A DNA stretch of 42,776 bases from Phycisphaerae bacterium (lineage in GTDB: Bacteria > Planctomycetota > Phycisphaerae > Phycisphaerales > SM1A02), in contig JAEUIT010000017.1 in assembly GCA_016795035.1 (NCBI GenBank), forward strand, positions 1 through 42,776, written 5' to 3'. The notes under the pieces were generated by a model, which worked only from the letters and a program-made list of their open reading frames with translations, had not been told where the DNA came from and did no database searches. Below, in pieces: positions 9,300 to 18,448 of this stretch; the first letter of the stretch is position 1; every line of letters starts with the position of its first letter. Both the position numbers and the translations under genes were made by a program.

Positions 9300-11786
9300 T
9301 CAGGCGTTCTCGCCCGCGTGCCGCACGCCAAGCCGCGCCAGCCGTTCGAAGAGCGTCTCCGTCGACAGGCTCGTGCCGAGGCGGTCGGCGACGAGCGGCA
9401 GCGCGAGCGGGCCGGGAGTCTCGCAACGGACGATCCGCAGCGGCCCTCGGGCAAGTCGCTCGAGCGTGCGGCCGAGGCGGCTTTCCTCGAAGTGGCGGTC
9501 GAGCACCTCGCGGCGCGCCTGACTGACCAAGAGGTTTCGCGGATCGAACTCGTTGAGCACTTCCCAGAGGAGCGTCGTGCCGACCTGCAACTGGCGGCTC
9601 GTCTTCTCGGCGCCCGGCAGCCGCGGAATGATGAGGCCTGAGACGCGGGCGATCTCGCGGAATTGCCGCAGGCCGAGCTCGCCGAGGTTGATGCTCTCGA
9701 GAAGGTCGTCGACGAGCGCCTCGCTCGAGAAGAGCGCGGGACCCATGTGCTCGACGAAGGGAAACGTGGAGTCGGTCAGGAGCTCGATGCCGTAGTCATT
9801 GATCGAGATCGCGAACGTCGCGCGGCGGATGCGGCCGAGCCGGAGCGCGAGGAGCGCCGCCAGGCCTTCGTGCACGAGTCGACCTTCGAACGGGTAGAGG
9901 AAAAGGTGGTTCCCTTCCTCCGACGGCGCCGTCTCGACGAGGATCGCGTCGAGCGTCGGCAACGTGGAGATCTCGTTCTGCACCGCAAGGATCGGCGCGG
10001 CGGCAAGCGCTTCGGGCTCGTCGAAGACGCCCTGCGCCGCGTCGTGCAGCACGCGGCGCGTCGCCTGCGCGAGCGCCGTCGACAGCGGAAAGCGCGAGCC
10101 GCCCCAATGCGGCGTGAAGACCGTGGCCTTTCGGGCCGGACGCACGATCGCGGTCGCGTCGCGCAGGCTCACAAGTTCGAGCGTGCGGCCCGCGAAGAGA
10201 AACGGCTCGCCGGGTCGAAGCCGGGCGACGAAGTCCTCCTCGATCGTTCCGATCGTGCCGCCGCGCAGGAGCCGCACGGTGACCGTCACGTCCGACGCGA
10301 TCGTCCCGACGTTCATGCGGTGAATCTGCTCGAGTCGCCGATTCGTCGTAACGTAGCGACCCTCGACGAGCGACACGCGCTGGAACTGCGGATACGCGCG
10401 GAGCGCGTCTCCGCCACGGGTCACGAGATCGAGGCACCAGTCGAACTCGGCGCGGGTGAGCGACTCGAAGGAGACGGCGGTGCGCACCTCGTCGAAGAGG
10501 TCGTCGGCCTCGAAGCCACCGCCCATCGCGCAGGTCACGAGATGCTGCACGAGGCAATCGAGCGGCGACTTCAGCGACGGCCGCTCCTCGATCTCGTGCC
10601 GCTCGATCGCCTGGCGCGCCGCGGCGATCTCGACGAGCTCCATCGCGTGCGTCGGCACGCAAAGGACGCGGCACGTCGCGCCGGGCCGGTGCCCCGACCG
10701 CCCCGCGCGCTGCAGCAGGCGCGCGATGCCCTTCGGCGAACCGATCTGCACCACGCGCTCGACCGGCGAGAAGTCGACGCCGAGGTCGAGCGACGACGTG
10801 CACACGACGAGCGACAGCGACCCTTCCTTCACCCCCGCTTCGACCTTCTCGCGCACGTCTCGATCGATCGAGCCGTGATGGAGCGCGAGGCGCTCCGCCC
10901 ACTCGGGCTTCGCCTTCAGGATCTCCGCGAACCAGCGCTCGGCCTGCGAGCGCGTGTTGGTGAAGAGCAACGTGGAGACGTTCGGGTCGAGCCACTCGAG
11001 GAGCGGCTTCAGCATCGCGAGTCCGAGGTGCCCGGACCACGGAAAACGTTCGATGCGGGCCGGAATCAGGCTCTCGACGATCACCGGGCGCTCGAGCCGC
11101 GTGCGCAAGACCGTTGCCGCGCGGCCCACGCCGACGACCTGCCGCGCCGCGAGCTCGGGGCGTGCGAGCGTCGCGGAGAGCGCCCAGCTGCGCAGGCCCG
11201 GCGCGAAGCGGCGAAGCCGCACGAGCGCGAGCTCGACCTGCGCGCCTCGCTTGTTCGCCATCATCTCGTGCCACTCGTCGACGATGACCGCGACCGTGCC
11301 CGCGAATGCGTCACGGGCGTCGGATTGCGTCAGGAGAAGCGAGAGCGACTCGGGCGTCGTCACGAGGACGTCGGGCGGCCGCTTCTTCTGCCGCGCCCGC
11401 TCGGCCGACGACGTGTCGCCGGTGCGGCTCCCGACCGTGAGCGGCAATCCGAGAGACTCGATCGGCTCGCGCAGCGCCTTCTCGATGTCGCGGCTCACCG
11501 CCCGCAACGGGGAGACGTAGAGGATCCCCAAGCCTCGGCGCCCGTCATCGCCTGCAACGCGGAGCGCGAGATCGGCGAGCGGTCCGCCGTACGCGGCGTA
11601 GGTCTTGCCCGCGCCGGTCGGCACGCTGACGAGTCCGCTCTCGCCGCGTGCGTAGGCCGCCCACGCGTCGGCCTGGAACGGATAGGGCACCCATCCGCGC
11701 GCGGCGAAGTGCGCCCGCAGCGGGTCGGTGACCGCGCTGCGGGCGGAAGTCGCAGGCTTCGTCGTTGCGCGCGACGCGCGAGGCAT
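9300..11786 (-). CDS. Lhr-type, ligase-associated DEXH-box helicase
   Basis: An 828-residue superfamily 2 helicase. Motif Q lies near VPYPFQADAW, Walker A is PTGAGKT (56-62), Walker B is DEWH (170-173) and motif III is SAT (204-206). The second RecA domain has FTNTRSQAE, TSSLDLGVDF and the motif VI region LLQRAGRSGHRPG. The DEWHE box and the long C-terminal part, with a winged-helix and an Lhr-core-like region, match the ligase-associated DEXH helicases, proteins of about 800-850 residues linked to DNA repair. The usual partners (ATP-dependent ligase, metallophosphoesterase) are not in this window. The ATG lies three bases after the stop of the DUF2339 gene, so the two are probably cotranscribed. 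Confidence 0.9.
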   Translation of the reverse strand: MPRASRATTKPATSARSAVTDPLRAHFAARGWVPYPFQADAWAAYARGESGLVSVPTGAGKTYAAYGGPLADLALRVAGDDGRRGLGILYVSPLRAVSRDIEKALREPIESLGLPLTVGSRTGDTSSAERARQKKRPPDVLVTTPESLSLLLTQSDARDAFAGTVAVIVDEWHEMMANKRGAQVELALVRLRRFAPGLRSWALSATLARPELAARQVVGVGRAATVLRTRLERPVIVESLIPARIERFPWSGHLGLAMLKPLLEWLDPNVSTLLFTNTRSQAERWFAEILKAKPEWAERLALHHGSIDRDVREKVEAGVKEGSLSLVVCTSSLDLGVDFSPVERVVQIGSPKGIARLLQRAGRSGHRPGATCRVLCVPTHAMELVEIAAARQAIERHEIEERPSLKSPLDCLVQHLVTCAMGGGFEADDLFDEVRTAVSFESLTRAEFDWCLDLVTRGGDALRAYPQFQRVSLVEGRYVTTNRRLEQIHRMNVGTIASDVTVTVRLLRGGTIGTIEEDFVARLRPGEPFLFAGRTLELVSLRDATAIVRPARKATVFTPHWGGSRFPLSTALAQATRRVLHDAAQGVFDEPEALAAAPILAVQNEISTLPTLDAILVETAPSEEGNHLFLYPFEGRLVHEGLAALLALRLGRIRRATFAISINDYGIELLTDSTFPFVEHMGPALFSSEALVDDLLESINLGELGLRQFREIARVSGLIIPRLPGAEKTSRQLQVGTTLLWEVLNEFDPRNLLVSQARREVLDRHFEESRLGRTLERLARGPLRIVRCETPGPLALPLVADRLGTSLSTETLFERLARLGVRHAGENA

Positions 11787-11789
11787 CGC

Positions 11790-14675
11790 TCAAGCATACG
11801 GGGGACGTCGCTCGCCGCTCGCGGCGTCGCGCTCGTCGAAGAACTTCCCGAGACGCACGTAGATCACGCTCGTCGCGACCATGCCGAGACCCGCGATGAG
11901 CAGGCCGATGACGCGCCAGATCGTCGCGGCGCCCTGGAGATCGACGAGCAGGATCTTCCCCACGACGAACGCAAGTCCGGTGAGGCCCGCGTAGCGCAGG
12001 CCAGCCGTGCGCCTCGCGAACCCGATGCCGACGAGCGCGAGCGACGCGATCCCCCACCACGCGCTCAGCGCGGCCTGCCGCGCGGTGGCGTCGGATGCGA
12101 TGCCTCGGCCCGGATCGAGCAAGCCGTCGAGGATGAGCGACACGAGGATGATCGGGGCTGCAACGAGGAGAATTCCGGTGAACGAGCGCACGATGGCGAG
12201 CTCGGGTCGCTCCTCGTCGACATAGGCCGGTCCGCGCGCATAGGCGATCGCGAGCGCGACGATCACGCCCACACCGACTCCGACCGTCACGTTGACGAGC
12301 GCGTGCTCGGGCGGACCGTGGAGCGCCCGCGGCACGAGCGCGCCGAAGGCCGCCCAGACGAGCGCGGCAAGGCTCGCCAAGACCGCGCCCATCGCCATGA
12401 CGAGCTTCCACGGCCCGAGGCGTCCGACGTAGAGCGTGACGATGCCGATCGACGCGAGGACGATCGCCGCAAGATCGGAGCGAAGGGCCGCGGACCCGCG
12501 CGACGGAATGAGGTCGCGGAAGCACTCCACGATGCCGATGAGCGCGAGGGAGACGACCGACAGCACGAGATAGTGCTCGGACATCGGTCGCTCGCGCACG
12601 CGGCCCGCGAGGAGCCAGTAGCCGACGACCGAGGCGAGCGGACCTGCGGCGAGCGCGACGAGCCAGGAGCGCTCGAAGATCGTGCTGCCGCCGAGGAGGA
12701 GATAGATCAGGAGAACGATGCCGAAGCCGAGCAGCGAGAACGCCCGCGGCCACTTGGAGGGACGCTGCGGAAGGAGGAGCGTCCCCGCCATCGGCAGCGC
12801 CGTCGCGAGGACGAGCGCGAGCGACTCGCCGGTTCGCAGAAGGACGCCGGGGTACCACATCGCGAGGGCGACCGTCGCGGCGACCGGGCTGCAACGCGCA
12901 AGGAACGTCCGCACGCGCGTGGCCGCGGGATCGGAGGTGTCGTCGTTGCGGCGGCACCAGCGCCACGCGACGAACGCGATCGCGAGCACGGTGAGCGGTC
13001 CGCCCATCCAGTCGAAGCCCGGCGGAAGGAAGATCCCCCAGCCGTTGCCGTCCGCCGGGCGCGGTGCAACGAGGAGCGTGCGCACGAGCGCCGAGACGAC
13101 GCAGGCGCATGCGGCCAACGCGAGCGTGACGGCGCCGAACGCCGCCATGCCGAACGCGCGCAGCCGGTGCGCGAGTTCGAGCGCCATGACGGCAACCGCG
13201 GCCCACGCGAGCGCAAGCGCGCCGTGGCGCAGGAAGACTCCGACGCCGCCCACAAGGAGAACGCCGAACTGGGCCCACAGGACGATCCCGAGCGTGCGCG
13301 TGGCCGCGACGATCCGCCGCTCGTCGTCGGTCACTTCGTCGGGCGCCTCGCTCACGCCGCCGCCCGCCGCCGCCGCGACCGGCTGCAACGCGGAGATGCC
13401 CCCGCCGAACTGGACGATGAGCGCGCCGGTCAGGACGGCGAGGGCAAGCGGCACGTACGAGAAGGCGTCGGTCCAGGTCGTCGTCGACGCGGCGCCGATC
13501 GCCCCGACCGACGCGACCGCGAGGCTCATCGCGAGGAGGCCGCCGGCGCAGGCGCGGGGCGAGCGTCCGCGGAGCGTCGTATGGACCGCTTCGGCCACCG
13601 TGATCGACCACCAGATCGCGAACACGATGATCGCAAGCGCCGGCGAGTTCCAGCCCACGCCGAAGAACCAGAAGGCGCCGGCGAGGAGATGCAGGACGAT
13701 CGTGACGAACCGAAGGGCGCCGAACGGCTTCGGCGCGAGCCCCGCGAGTCCGAGGCCGATCACGAGCAGCAACGTGAAGTGGACGGGCACGAGGAGGCCG
13801 TCCGTCGCCACGACGTTCAGCACGAATGGGGAGACGTACCCGCCAAGGATGCTCACGACGCCGACGGCAACCATCTTGGTGCGATAGGTGAGCGCGACGC
13901 TCACGAGGACGACGACCGTCGCGAGCACGAGCGAGGTCGTCGGCGAGAGCACGTCGAGCGGCCACCGCCCGGCGAGCGTGGCGAGGTAGAGCGTCCCGAT
14001 TCCGCCCGCGAAGAACCCGACGCTCGCGAGTCGCCCGACGCGACGAAGGATGACCTCGCCTGCAACGATGAGAACCGCGGCGAACGCGTAGGACATCGCG
14101 AGCCGCGCCTCGCCGGAGAGAAGCCGCAGCCACCCTTGGTCGTAGGCGAACTTCAGGAAGATGCCGACCGCGAGGAGGACGACGACCGCACCGGCCCACG
14201 CGGCGACCTTCGCGCCGAGGAAGCGTTCGATGTTGACGGGCGTATGCGCCGCCGTCGCGGGATTGCCGATGCGCATGGGCACGCCGCGCACGACGGGCGG
14301 CGCGGGCGCGTACTCCGCCCAGACCTCGCGATCGGTTCCGGCCGGCGGAGTGCGCTCGGCCGGCTGCACCGCGCCGAGCGTCGTCTCGTCGTCGACGCGG
14401 CACTCGTCTCGACGTTGCACGAGGAGCGACACGAGCGGCACGGCCGGCGGAGTCGTCGGCGGGGCAACCGGCGCCTCGACGACCGCGGCCATCGGCACCG
14501 CGTCGACGGGCTCTTCGCGCTCCCACTCGACCGGGCCGGTCGGAGGCACTGCGACCCCGGACCGTTCCAGGGCGGAACGGAGGGCTGCGACCTCGGCCTC
14601 AAGCGTGGCGACTCGGCGACGGAGCGCGCGAACCGGCCGCTCCGGCAACCCCGACGATTGGCCCGACGTTGGCAT
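11790..14675 (-). CDS. DUF2339 multi-spanning membrane protein
   Basis: A 961-residue protein if read from the ATG at 14675; an upstream GTG at 14708 in the same frame is possible and neither has a good ribosome binding site. Residues 15-45 form a Leu/Arg/Glu-rich helix, probably a coiled coil (RALRRRVATLEAEVAALRSALE). A Pro-rich linker follows and then more than twenty membrane helices. The first membrane block (NIERFLGAKVAAWAGAVVVLLAVGIFLKFAYDQGWL) is the family signature of DUF2339, whose members have 20-28 helices and no known function. It stands three bases upstream of the helicase gene. CTGCAACG octamers occur five times in it. Confidence 0.85.
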   Translation of the reverse strand: MPTSGQSSGLPERPVRALRRRVATLEAEVAALRSALERSGVAVPPTGPVEWEREEPVDAVPMAAVVEAPVAPPTTPPAVPLVSLLVQRRDECRVDDETTLGAVQPAERTPPAGTDREVWAEYAPAPPVVRGVPMRIGNPATAAHTPVNIERFLGAKVAAWAGAVVVLLAVGIFLKFAYDQGWLRLLSGEARLAMSYAFAAVLIVAGEVILRRVGRLASVGFFAGGIGTLYLATLAGRWPLDVLSPTTSLVLATVVVLVSVALTYRTKMVAVGVVSILGGYVSPFVLNVVATDGLLVPVHFTLLLVIGLGLAGLAPKPFGALRFVTIVLHLLAGAFWFFGVGWNSPALAIIVFAIWWSITVAEAVHTTLRGRSPRACAGGLLAMSLAVASVGAIGAASTTTWTDAFSYVPLALAVLTGALIVQFGGGISALQPVAAAAGGGVSEAPDEVTDDERRIVAATRTLGIVLWAQFGVLLVGGVGVFLRHGALALAWAAVAVMALELAHRLRAFGMAAFGAVTLALAACACVVSALVRTLLVAPRPADGNGWGIFLPPGFDWMGGPLTVLAIAFVAWRWCRRNDDTSDPAATRVRTFLARCSPVAATVALAMWYPGVLLRTGESLALVLATALPMAGTLLLPQRPSKWPRAFSLLGFGIVLLIYLLLGGSTIFERSWLVALAAGPLASVVGYWLLAGRVRERPMSEHYLVLSVVSLALIGIVECFRDLIPSRGSAALRSDLAAIVLASIGIVTLYVGRLGPWKLVMAMGAVLASLAALVWAAFGALVPRALHGPPEHALVNVTVGVGVGVIVALAIAYARGPAYVDEERPELAIVRSFTGILLVAAPIILVSLILDGLLDPGRGIASDATARQAALSAWWGIASLALVGIGFARRTAGLRYAGLTGLAFVVGKILLVDLQGAATIWRVIGLLIAGLGMVATSVIYVRLGKFFDERDAASGERRPPYA

Positions 14676-14744
14676 GGCCGCACTGTAGCCCGCGCATCGC
14701 GGTCGCACCTAACGAGTGCGTGACCCCGACGCCGGCATCCTCCG

Positions 14745-15926
14745 TCACGACTGGGTCGGAGCGCATCCCACGCGGCGGTCGGCGGACGGGCTTCCCGCCG
14801 TCCTCCCCTTCCACGACCGCCGACCGGTCTTCGCGAGGTACAGGCTGTACCACTGGATCACCGTCATCAGGGCCACGCCGAGGGGGTGCAGCAACGCGGA
14901 GAGGATCCGCTGCTCGTAGCGGACGGCAAAGACGAGCCGTTCGGTGGCGGCAACGAGGACCGCCGCCCCGGCGAGGAGCGTGGCGAGATCGGCGGGACGT
15001 CCGACGGCGGCACCGTAGAGGAGGAACGCGGCCGGGGCGATGTGCCCGACGAGGTGCAACGCGGTGACGAGGAGGAGAAGCGCCACGCTCCCGAGCCCCT
15101 CGAACGCGTTCTTCGTGAACCCCCGCCAGACTTGGCCGAATCCGCGATACATCCGGCAGGAGACGTACGGCGTGCCGTCGAAGAGGTCGGTGCGGAAGCC
15201 GGCAACGCGGAGCGCCCGCGGCATGCGGATCCCGTCGTGCATCGAGTCGCGGAATCCGGCGTGGCCCCCGCTCGCCCGATAGGCGTCGGCGCGGACGAAG
15301 AGGAATTGCCCGCAGCCGGCGCTCGCCGCCGGATCGAGGGTGCGGCGCATCCGTCCGAACGGGAGGTACGAGAGGAGGAGGAAGTGGATCAGGGGGACGA
15401 CCAGGGATTCCGCCAGCGTTCCCGTGATCTGCCGCGGCACCGTCGAGAGAAGCGCGACGTCGCGGCGTCGCGCCTCGGCGAGCGTGGCCGCAACGCACCG
15501 CGGATCGAAGCGCACGTCGGCGTCGGTGAAGAGGATCCACTCCCCGCGCGCCGCGTTCGCCATGCGCCAACACGCGTGCTGCTTCCCGTTCCACCCGTCG
15601 GGAAGCGGCTGCGTGGGCACCGCGCGAACGCGGTCGTCCTCGGCCCGGAGCCGCGCGAGGATCGCGCCGGTGCCGTCGGTCGATTGGTCGTCGTAACAGA
15701 GCACTTCGACGTCGACCGACTCGCTCGCAAGCGCCGAGCGGACGCACGCCTCGATGTTCGTCTCCTCGTTGCGGGCGGGGATGCAGACGGTGACGAGACC
15801 GTCGAGCCGCTCGGTCGCCGGCTTCGGCACGCGATAGCGAACTGCGTTGATCACGCCGAGGACGCACGCCTGCAACGCGAAGATCGCGGCGACGCCGAAG
15901 ACGATCGTCGTCGGGTCGACGCTCAT
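14745..15926 (-). CDS. crtQ: Carotenoid-type family 2 glycosyltransferase (CrtQ-like)
   Basis: A 393-residue membrane-bound GT-A fold enzyme. The ATG at 15926 overlaps the stop of the acyltransferase gene (ATGA), so the longer frame to 16151 was not used. A membrane helix (residues 8-28) precedes the catalytic domain: IPARNEE (49-55), DDQSTDG (79-85) and the metal-binding FTDADVRF (DxD at 135-137). Three or more membrane helices follow. In staphyloxanthin synthesis CrtQ puts glucose on the terminal carboxyl of the C30 carotenoid acid. The assignment rests on fold plus cluster context, so sugar and acceptor are inferred. Confidence 0.75.
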   Translation of the reverse strand: MSVDPTTIVFGVAAIFALQACVLGVINAVRYRVPKPATERLDGLVTVCIPARNEETNIEACVRSALASESVDVEVLCYDDQSTDGTGAILARLRAEDDRVRAVPTQPLPDGWNGKQHACWRMANAARGEWILFTDADVRFDPRCVAATLAEARRRDVALLSTVPRQITGTLAESLVVPLIHFLLLSYLPFGRMRRTLDPAASAGCGQFLFVRADAYRASGGHAGFRDSMHDGIRMPRALRVAGFRTDLFDGTPYVSCRMYRGFGQVWRGFTKNAFEGLGSVALLLLVTALHLVGHIAPAAFLLYGAAVGRPADLATLLAGAAVLVAATERLVFAVRYEQRILSALLHPLGVALMTVIQWYSLYLAKTGRRSWKGRTAGSPSADRRVGCAPTQS

Positions 15927-16771
15927 CGCGAGCCCCCGTCCGCCGTGGCGAGATCCGCGGGCGCGGCGTGCCGATGCGACGTGTCGATCGAGCGGCCCTT
16001 GCCGCGAAGCCTGAGCCACAGGTCGTAGACGGGATGCGCGCCGGCGCCCTTCCCGAGCGCCGCCTGAAACGCGGAGGCGTCGCGGGCCCGGACGAGGGCG
16101 GCGAGGGACTCCGCGTTGCCGCGCATCGCTGCGACGATCGAGCGGTGCCACGACGCCGTCGACGGCGCCGTCGGCCGCGCGACGCGCTCGACGCGCACGA
16201 AGACCTCGGGGAGCCGCTCATTCCAGAAGGCGTACTCGATCGCCACGCTCGCGGCAGCCTGCACGCCGAGGTGCGAGGCGAGCGCGGCGGCACCGGGCCG
16301 CACGACGAGCTCGTCGCGCGGATCGGTGAAGCGTCCCTGCGGCGTGATCGCGATCACCGCGCGCGGCGCAGCCTTCGTTTCCGCCACGAGATACGCGCTC
16401 ATCGCCTCGATCGAGGCGGGGTCGTCGGGGTCGATGCCGAAGAGGCCGAGCTTCCGCATGAACTGGAAGCGAGCGAGCTCGCGCGCGTCCATCGGCGCGA
16501 ACGCCGGTCGGTCGGCGAAGTGCCGTCGCCAGAGGAACGTGCCGACGATCGGATCCCACCACGACGCATGCGAGTACGCGAGGAGGAGCGGACCGCCCGT
16601 CGTTCCGGCGAGCGCGCGGAGCGCGTCGTCGGAGCCCTGCGCGAGCCGCACCGTCGCGAAGGAGCGGCGCAAGAGCCGCTCCGCGTACCACGCGAACCCG
16701 GCGCGCACCCGCGCGCTCGGCGTTGCAGGCACGAGCGCGGAGGCGGAGGGTTTGGGCGTGGCGTCGGACAT
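15923..16771 (-). CDS. crtO: PlsC-like acyltransferase of the carotenoid cluster (CrtO-like)
   Basis: A 282-residue protein. The catalytic HX4D motif is visible as YSHASWWDP (His68, Asp73), and TPQGRFTDPRD serves as the later substrate-binding block, as in lysophospholipid acyltransferase folds. No clear membrane helix is seen. It lies between the crtP-like gene (22 bp away) and the glycosyltransferase gene (ATGA overlap). This position, and the fact that staphyloxanthin-type pathways end with acylation of the sugar, suggest it acylates a carotenoid glycoside. A general phospholipid acyltransferase remains possible. Its ribosome binding site is weak. Confidence 0.7.
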   Translation of the reverse strand: MSDATPKPSASALVPATPSARVRAGFAWYAERLLRRSFATVRLAQGSDDALRALAGTTGGPLLLAYSHASWWDPIVGTFLWRRHFADRPAFAPMDARELARFQFMRKLGLFGIDPDDPASIEAMSAYLVAETKAAPRAVIAITPQGRFTDPRDELVVRPGAAALASHLGVQAAASVAIEYAFWNERLPEVFVRVERVARPTAPSTASWHRSIVAAMRGNAESLAALVRARDASAFQAALGKGAGAHPVYDLWLRLRGKGRSIDTSHRHAAPADLATADGGSR

Positions 16772-16793
16772 GGAGTTGCGCCCTGAAGCGGCG

Positions 16794-18392
16794 TCAGACG
16801 GGAGCGAGCGTCTCTTCGTTGCGGCGCGCGGGGACCGATTCGCGCGGCGGCATGCGGAGGTCTTCGGCGGCGGAGTTCGCGGCGGTGACGCCGCTCATCA
16901 GGACCATCGGAACGCCGGGGCCGGGGTTCACGCTGCCCCCCGCGAGATAGAGGTTCTCGAGGACGCGCGAGCGGTTGCGAGGCTTGAAGCCGCCCTTCAG
17001 CCGCCCGTGCGACGCGAGGCCGTAGATCGCGCCGCCTTCCGCGTTGTACATGCGGTCGATCATCGTCGGCGTGAGCCGGCGCTCGACCACGATGTGCTTC
17101 TCGATGTCCTCCATGCCGAAGCGCTTGAGCTTGTCGAGGATCGTGCGGCGATAGTCGACGAACGTCGGGCCGGGCGTGCCGTCGGCCGACTCCCACTGGT
17201 GGGTCGGGCGCAGATACGGCGTGTGGATGAGCGCGTAGAACGCCTCGCATCCGGCCGGCGCCTGCGAGGCGTCGGTGCGGCTCGGGACCGCGAGGTAGAT
17301 CGTCGGATCGCGGGCGGGGATGCCCTTGCGGTAGATGTCGTCGAACTCCTCGTGCGCGTCCTTCGAGAAGAGGAAGTCGTGATGGAGGAAGTGGTCGTAC
17401 TGCCGATTCAGGCCGAGATAGAGGACGACGCCGCTGCACGCCGGCGTGTAGTCGCGGGCGATGCGCGCCTGCTCCGCGCGTCCCTTCGGGGTGGCGAGGA
17501 GATCGCGGTTGGTGCGCTGCACGTCGCAGTTCGAGATGACGACGTCGGCCGTGATCGTGCGCCCGTCGTCGAGTTCGACGCCGCGTGCCCGCGAGCCTTC
17601 GACGAGGATGCGCCGCACGCCCGTGCCGGTGATGATCGTCGCGTGCTCCTCGCGCAGCACGCGCTCGAGCGACCGCGCGACCATGCGCGTGCCGCCCATC
17701 GCGTACCAGCAGCCGTGGTCGACCTGCGCGGCAGCGATGAGCGTGAGGATCGCCGGCGCGAGGAACGGGCTCGAGCCGACGTATTGGAGGAAGTGCTCCA
17801 CCATCTGAAGGACGTGCGGCTCGCCGAGGTACTTCCGCGCGGTCGCGCCGACGGTCGAGTGGAGACGCATCGCGGCGACGTCGCGCAGGAGCGACGGGTC
17901 CGCCGCGGGCGGCTTGCGCATGAGGTCGCCGATGCCGCCGAGATCCTTGTAGAAGAAGACCTTCTCGCTCAGCGAGTACATGCGCCGCGAGTAGGCGACG
18001 AAGTCGCGCCAGCCATGGCCGAGTCGCTGTCCCGGGAACTGCCGATCGAGAACCGCCGCCATCGTGTCGACGTTCTCGCGGAGGTCGAGCACGGTGCCGT
18101 CCTCGTACATGCAGCGCCACTGCGGATCGAGCCGCACGAGGTCGATGTAGTCCGAGACGCGGCGGCCGCTGCGGGTCAGGATGCCGCGCAGGACATCGGG
18201 CATCGTGAGGATGGTCGGGCCCATGTCGAACGTGAAGCCGCGCTCGGTGAGCACGTTCATCTTGCCGCCGAGATGCGCATTCCGCTCGACGAGCGTGACG
18301 TGCGCGCCGCGCGTCGCGAGTTCGCTCGCGGCCGCGAGGCCGGCGAGGCCGCCGCCGATGACGAGAACCGAAGGTCGTGAGGGTCGAATCAT
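16794..18392 (-). CDS. crtP: Diaponeurosporene-oxidase-like FAD enzyme (CrtP-like)
   Basis: A 532-residue CrtI-family flavoenzyme. The ATG at 18392 places the FAD-binding Rossmann motif VLVIGGGLAGLAAA at residues 9-22; the longer frame to 19820 crosses aldH and was discarded. Recognisable CrtP features in order are FDMGPTILTMP, SDYIDLVRLDPQW, LQYVGSSPFLAPAIL, CWYAMGG, DPTIYL and the C-terminal ENLYLAGGSVNPGPGVPMVLMSG. These lines resemble CrtP more than CrtN. CrtP oxidises the terminal methyl of 4,4'-diaponeurosporene to an aldehyde. A 56-bp gap separates it from aldH, and that gap holds one CTGCAACG octamer at 18427. Confidence 0.8.
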   Translation of the reverse strand: MIRPSRPSVLVIGGGLAGLAAASELATRGAHVTLVERNAHLGGKMNVLTERGFTFDMGPTILTMPDVLRGILTRSGRRVSDYIDLVRLDPQWRCMYEDGTVLDLRENVDTMAAVLDRQFPGQRLGHGWRDFVAYSRRMYSLSEKVFFYKDLGGIGDLMRKPPAADPSLLRDVAAMRLHSTVGATARKYLGEPHVLQMVEHFLQYVGSSPFLAPAILTLIAAAQVDHGCWYAMGGTRMVARSLERVLREEHATIITGTGVRRILVEGSRARGVELDDGRTITADVVISNCDVQRTNRDLLATPKGRAEQARIARDYTPACSGVVLYLGLNRQYDHFLHHDFLFSKDAHEEFDDIYRKGIPARDPTIYLAVPSRTDASQAPAGCEAFYALIHTPYLRPTHQWESADGTPGPTFVDYRRTILDKLKRFGMEDIEKHIVVERRLTPTMIDRMYNAEGGAIYGLASHGRLKGGFKPRNRSRVLENLYLAGGSVNPGPGVPMVLMSGVTAANSAAEDLRMPPRESVPARRNEETLAPV

Positions 18393-18448
18393 GAGAAGCT
18401 CGGAAGGTGCAATGGAGTCAGGCAGGCTGCAACGGAGAGCGCGGTCGG

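Noticed and set aside
9663..14723. A 1686-residue open frame on the plus strand opposite the helicase and DUF2339 genes
   Set aside because: It is antisense to two genes with clear family signatures, is almost all Arg, Asp, Glu, His and Ala, and has no domain. In GC-rich DNA long antisense frames are common.
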